Assembly (NCBI GenBank): GCA_027625915.1
Contig: JANTQA010000063.1
Location: forward strand, 4,917,501-4,981,500
Direction: 5' to 3'
DNA from: Anaeramoeba flamelloides
Taxonomy: Eukaryota; Metamonada; Anaeramoebidae
DNA: 64,000 nt
Below the pieces are notes generated by a model. That model saw nothing but the letters and a program-made list of their open reading frames with translations. It was not told where the DNA came from and did not search any database. Positions 59,571 to 64,000 of this stretch are shown piece after piece; position 1 is the first letter of the stretch; each line of letters opens with the position of its first letter. The position numbers and the translations under genes are program-made.

Positions 59571-61249
59571 GGTAATTAAAAGATTCTTATGACTCCTCTT
59601 TGAATTAGGAGTCGCAAATTTTAGTCACTTCAAAACTCTATCTTTAACGGGTTAAGAGTGTTTGTGTACCTAACTCTTACATATAAATCCAATGCTCCCC
59701 GGTTTTACTGGCTTTTGTATCTCAAAAAGAAAAAGAAAGTTGGTATAAACAAATTTTTTTGACAAATAAAAATTGAAAAATAATAATTCTTTTTTAAACA
59801 GGGGGTTCAACAGGATTCTTTATTAGTTCCTTAATAAAGATTAAAAGTAAAGCTAATTCAAGAAAGAAATCAAGTAACCCCAACAAATGATTCAATGTAT
59901 TATTTTCAATTGAATTTACAAATGCCCCATCAATCTCCTTTTTTATAAAAGTTCTGATGAAGTAATTTGAAAAACTTTAAAATAGATGGAAAGGTTAAAT
60001 GGGTTGTTAATACTGCTATTATACAATCGAGTGGTGGTGTTATAATAGAACCTTATATAATTGAAGTGGGTTATCATGGGGTTTTTTTGGTATTATTGTT
60101 GAATTTTTCACCATTTTGCTCTAAAAAATACATTCTAGATATTATTGAATATTAAATAATACATTTTTTACAATAATGAAAATTAAAATTTATCATTTTT
60201 TAGATTTTTTTTTTTAATTACAATCACGATTTAAAAGTAAAAATCCAAATTATTGTATTCAAGTGTTTTATAATTCGTTTTGATAACTTGAAAAGTATTT
60301 TAACTTTGTTACTTTCAAAAAGTCGAACATTTTTATTTTCCAAATATCAATTATATCTTTATAATTTGTCTTTGCAGAACAAATAAGAAATTAGTGGAAT
60401 ATACACTATATAGAGAAATTGATATACGTATTTGGTAAAAATAATAAATCAATACAGTTTTCTACCTTATTGAAAAACTCAAATTCTTATTGCCTTATAG
60501 AGAATAACTACAATGTTCATTTTGACCTTCTATTGGTATTTGAATAGCAGGTGGAAAACAATTTTCACTTCATTTTCCATACTTTTCTTTTAAAAAACCA
60601 AGCACCCAAACGAAGTGGGTTGGGATTTGTGGTCTCTATTTGAAAAGGGGGAATTCAGTTAGAAAGCTAAAATGTGCATTATGGTATCCAATTCAAAGAT
60701 CTAAATAAAATTACCATTAAAAGAAATATGATTTCTCAGTGGCCTTTTTTAATTGGTTGTATTGCCTTTTAAGATCATTTTTAACCAAGCAGTTTTCGAT
60801 CTTGCAATAAATAATAATTGTTAGAATGAATGAGGTTTAAAAAAATAAAATGAAAAAAAAAAAAAACAACCTGTATAAAAATGATTTCAATTTTGAAAAT
60901 TTCCCAAATAAATTATTTCGTCAAATATCCATACAAACTCGTTAAACATCTGTAATCAATTCATTATAAATGGGTCCCGATTGACTGGAAAATAGTTTGT
61001 TTGAGATATTTTTTGATTTCAAATATTTATTCACTTATAATCAACATAAACCCACAAAAAGATGATTAATTTTTTTTTTTCTTTTTTCCAAATAAAGTTG
61101 TAGTATCAATACATTTCCTATATAGAAACATAAATATTATTGAACTTAAATGTGGTATAAAATTACATTTAAAAATCCAATAAATTACCAGTTTTTTTTT
61201 TAATTACTATTTTTGATTTTGGATGTGTCCAAATTTTTGAAATAGGGTT

Positions 61250-61362
61250 TAATAAAATAATTTGTGAAAAAAAAAATTCCAAAGTATGTGCATTAATTTG
61301 TAGATTTTTTTGTGTTTAAAATTTTTTTGAAAGTTTGTACCTTACAAAGTGTAACTGGTTGT
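61250..61362. mobile_element. MITE-A right-half fragment
   Basis: TAAAATAATTTGTGAAAAAA, TCCAAAGTATGTGCATTAAT to CTTACAAAGTGTAACTGGTTG, TA. No left arm is visible; truncated and old. Confidence 0.55.
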
Positions 61363-63750
61363 AGTTGTTTTTCAATCTTTAACGATATGTGTGTTTGTAA
61401 TGATATTAAGTTTTTTTTTTTTTGGAGGGGTTTAAAAATCTTGTGTAAATAAGTAGTAGCTTTTGAATTTTGTCTTTTCTTGGTTCTTTATCTTATCAAA
61501 TTGAAAATTTTTAGAAAAAACAAGTTATCATTTATAAAACGGAAAGTGTCTCAAATTTTTATAATTATAATTTTTGTCTAGGTCTTTTTCAGATTTGTTA
61601 AGAAAGTACATTCATCAAACCAAAGGTTCAGAAATACATCTCTTTAATATAAAGTTCAATGTTTTTTATTAAAACACATTATATTCAATTCTTTAAATTA
61701 CTTTATCAAAAAAATCAAAGATTTCTTAAGGGGTTAGCGTCTACCAAGGAGAAGCCTGGGAACAAAGTATGTTGTTATTGGACTCTAACAACATTAGTGC
61801 TACATGATTCAAATGTCTCTAAAAAATCGATTAGTCAAGTAGTAATATTTGTTGATCTTATCAATTAAAAATGATCTATGTTTTAGTAAAAAACTCCAAC
61901 AATTTCAGAATAAAATCTGTATTTCACCATAAATTTAAAGGTTGAATTGTGGATATTCAGACTAAAAAGTCACAAAATATCTTTCTTAAATTTGTGGCGA
62001 AATGTAGATTAGTTACTAAAAAATTCGTTTTTTTTTAAAAATTAAATAATTAACCAATAAATTTTTTTGACTAATTATTTCTCAAATCATACAAATATAT
62101 TGATGATACAAGTACCTTTATCAAAAGCAAACAAAAATAATCATTCATTGTGTTTTTTATGTTGACGATTAATGAGTTAGTCTTTGAAATTAAAAAATTA
62201 AAAAAATAGATACTTTTGAAAGTTCTAAATCTAAATTATGTAATACTAGAATACTGTATTTTGGGTTTCTATTTTTAGATTTGGAAAAGGAATTAAAAAA
62301 ATTTTTTTCAAAATGAAACTTTTTTAATAGTGATCATTAGTAAAAAATGTAATAATTTATTGAGCAATAAGATTTATAATAGATTTTTTAGAGTTATTTG
62401 AGCCATAGTGCACTAATACCATTTACACCCAATTACAACATACTTTAATGATTGGTAAATCTATGGTGACGCTAATCCCTTAAACAAAAAAAAGCAGCAC
62501 TGATTGATTTTGACAATATTTAAATTTTATAAAACACAAAGAAATCAGAAAACATGGGTGATTGGGCATACTCTAAAATTCCTTCAGAACCCAAAATTCA
62601 GATCGTACTGATATTTTTTTAATTTTTACAAACAGAAAAGAAAATAGGTTATTTCACAGATTATATAATTATATATGAAAAAATCAAAGATTAAGAATGA
62701 AATTACTAATAAGTTCATGACTCCAATGTTTGGTGTGATAGTTTTGGACACTATTTTTGTATTTTCTATAAATGTGTTTTCAAAGATCTGAAATTATTAA
62801 ATGTAAAACTTAGTTTCCATCTGAATGAACACCAAAGTTCTTTTTTCAAATATTAGTTTTCCTTCACAAAAAATACGAATTGGAGGTTGACTGATTTGAA
62901 TTTACTGTTCGAAGCGAAAATTAGATTTTTAAAAATTTCGAAATAATTGACAAGTAAAAAAAAGCAACCAACGTGAAGAAATCTCTAGTGATGTAAATCC
63001 CAACATCTAAAAAATCTTCTAAATTTAACCAAATTCCAAAATGAAGGATCTATTTTTGATTTTTTTCAAAATCTTAATATAACAAATTATTTTGTTTCAA
63101 AGAACCTATTTCTTGAATCAAAATCCAAAGAATATGTTAAAACTAACAAATAATTCATTTTGGTTTGCCATATTCTGTTCTTATACAAAAGTTTTTGAAA
63201 AAAAAAATTCTAAAATTCTTTTGGAATTTACTTTGGTTCGGGTTGGTTTGAAAAAAAAAATAGATGTGTTTCCTTTAGACCAACATTTTTTTTTTTGAGA
63301 TCTCTTTTATTAGAATAATTTTTTGAGGAGAGTAAAGCAAACAAATTTATTTTCAGTCTCAAAAGTGTGTTTTTAAAAAAAAAAATTCCTAAACCAAAAT
63401 TCAAAACGTAATTGTTGGATGAAGAACAAACTTTTCAAGGATTCTTTTTAGTTCTTAAAAAAATTATTTACCAAATAATCGAGTTCATGATTTTGCCTTT
63501 TGTTTTTCCGACACTTATTCTTACTAATGAGGACTATTAAAAATAATCCTTTTTCTATGAACCCAAAATTGCCATTTTATTCCATACTCTTCCTCTTTTT
63601 GTAAAAAAAAAATATTTCCTTGAAGAAATATAAACCAGATTAGTTTGGACGGTTTACAAAACAAATTTATTCTCAATCTCATAAAAAGAAATAATTTTAA
63701 ACGAAACTTTTCATTTTTATTTTTTTTTTCATTTTTCAACTTTTTAAAAA

Positions 63751-63935
63751 ATGTTTTTTGATTTTTCTACAAATGATGTAAACGGGATTGATCCCGAGTT
63801 TGAGTCGGGTTTTCCTCAGTTTTTAGAGGACCCTTATCCCGATGTTGACATTTCAACCCAAGAAATTTTTTCACGTGCTTTGCTGAAAGAAGAACTTAAA
63901 TTTGAGTTTCAAAAACAACAAAGAAAAAGAAAAGT
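63751..63935 (+). CDS. First exon of an unrecognised gene, cut by window end
   Basis: ATG at 63751 opens 61 codons of normal-looking composition, rich in D, E and P (FSTNDVNGIDPEFESG, FLEDPYPDVDISTQEIFS), ending in a basic stretch FQKQQRKRK. The frame would stop two codons on, but the stop lies inside a consensus donor GTAAGT at 63936-63941, so I read this as a coding exon followed by an intron leaving the window. The acidic start followed by a basic patch is nuclear-protein-like; no family is recognised. A short complete protein of 62 residues is the alternative. Confidence 0.55.
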
Positions 63936-64000
63936 GTAAGTCAATTTTCCCTTTTAGTTTTGTTTGCCTACTTATTTGAGATCCCTTTCATTCCTTTTTT

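Larger units (their letters stand above)
57329..63750. other. 6.4-kb gene-free interval
   Basis: No gene supported. It holds a family I copy (57660-57900), repeat D4 (58102-59570) with a nested MITE-A, a hairpin-bearing stretch (59575-59715) and a half MITE-A (61250-61362). Segments near 60600-60660 and 61720-61810 are less AT-rich and could be gene relics, but no family motif is visible. Confidence 0.55.

Noticed and set aside
60590-60700. Less AT-rich patch around CACCCAAACGAAGTGGGTTG
   Set aside because: No continuous frame or known RNA motif; only noted as a possible relic.
61659-61868. 69-codon frame with TKEKPGNKVCCYWTLTTL
   Set aside because: Could be a relic of a coding sequence, but no family is recognised and there is no longer context.
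1-64000. Retroelements, Polinton-like or viral genes, rRNA
   Set aside because: No reverse transcriptase, integrase, capsid or polymerase motif was seen in any frame, and no rRNA-like sequence was seen.

Overview
This is a 64 kb stretch of a very AT-rich, gene-poor nuclear genome from a unicellular eukaryote. Genes carry GT-AG introns, the code is standard (TAA, TAG and TGA are all used as stops), and the proteins are typical eukaryotic ones: a heterotrimeric G-protein beta subunit, a BCS1-type AAA ATPase, a RAD51 paralogue and a FANCJ-type helicase. Long K/E, N and Q runs in the proteins and the extreme AT bias between genes suit an amoeboid or flagellate protist (Amoebozoa, Anaeramoebae or similar). 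The sequence alone does not fix the lineage.

Layout. 0.3-5.9 kb (minus): G-beta gene of six exons, which I assembled by hand into a 341-residue seven-blade protein; its third intron is about 4 kb and full of repeats. 10.1-11.8 kb (minus): BCS1-like ATPase with a K/E-rich tail. 11.8-26.3 kb: no gene seen, several inverted-repeat transposon families. 26.3-27.9 kb (plus): two-exon acyltransferase-3 membrane protein. 27.9-36.7 kb: mobile-element debris, including four copies of one palindromic MITE within 2 kb, a hAT-like 1.3 kb element, and two TTAA elements joined end to end. 36.8-37.8 kb (plus): XRCC3-like RAD51 paralogue. 45.06-45.17 kb (plus): tRNA-like gene with an unusual long central insert and a T-run terminator. 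45.8-48.0 kb (plus): protein built almost wholly of TPR repeats. 53.1-57.3 kb (minus): FANCJ/BRIP1-like Fe-S helicase with a Q/N-rich linker and a C-terminal two-CxxC domain. 63.75 kb to the edge: first exon of an unrecognised gene.

The genes do not form a cluster or operon. FANCJ and XRCC3 both act in homologous recombination and crosslink repair but lie about 15 kb apart and are expressed from opposite strands. The space between genes, roughly 80 percent of the window, is dominated by at least nine families of short non-autonomous elements that can be recognised from inverted repeats and duplicated target sites (TA, TTA, TTAA and a possible 8 bp). No transposase, reverse transcriptase, rRNA or CRISPR array was recognised. 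The best candidates for something undescribed are the MITE families themselves and the C-terminal zinc-binding-like domain on the FANCJ helicase.
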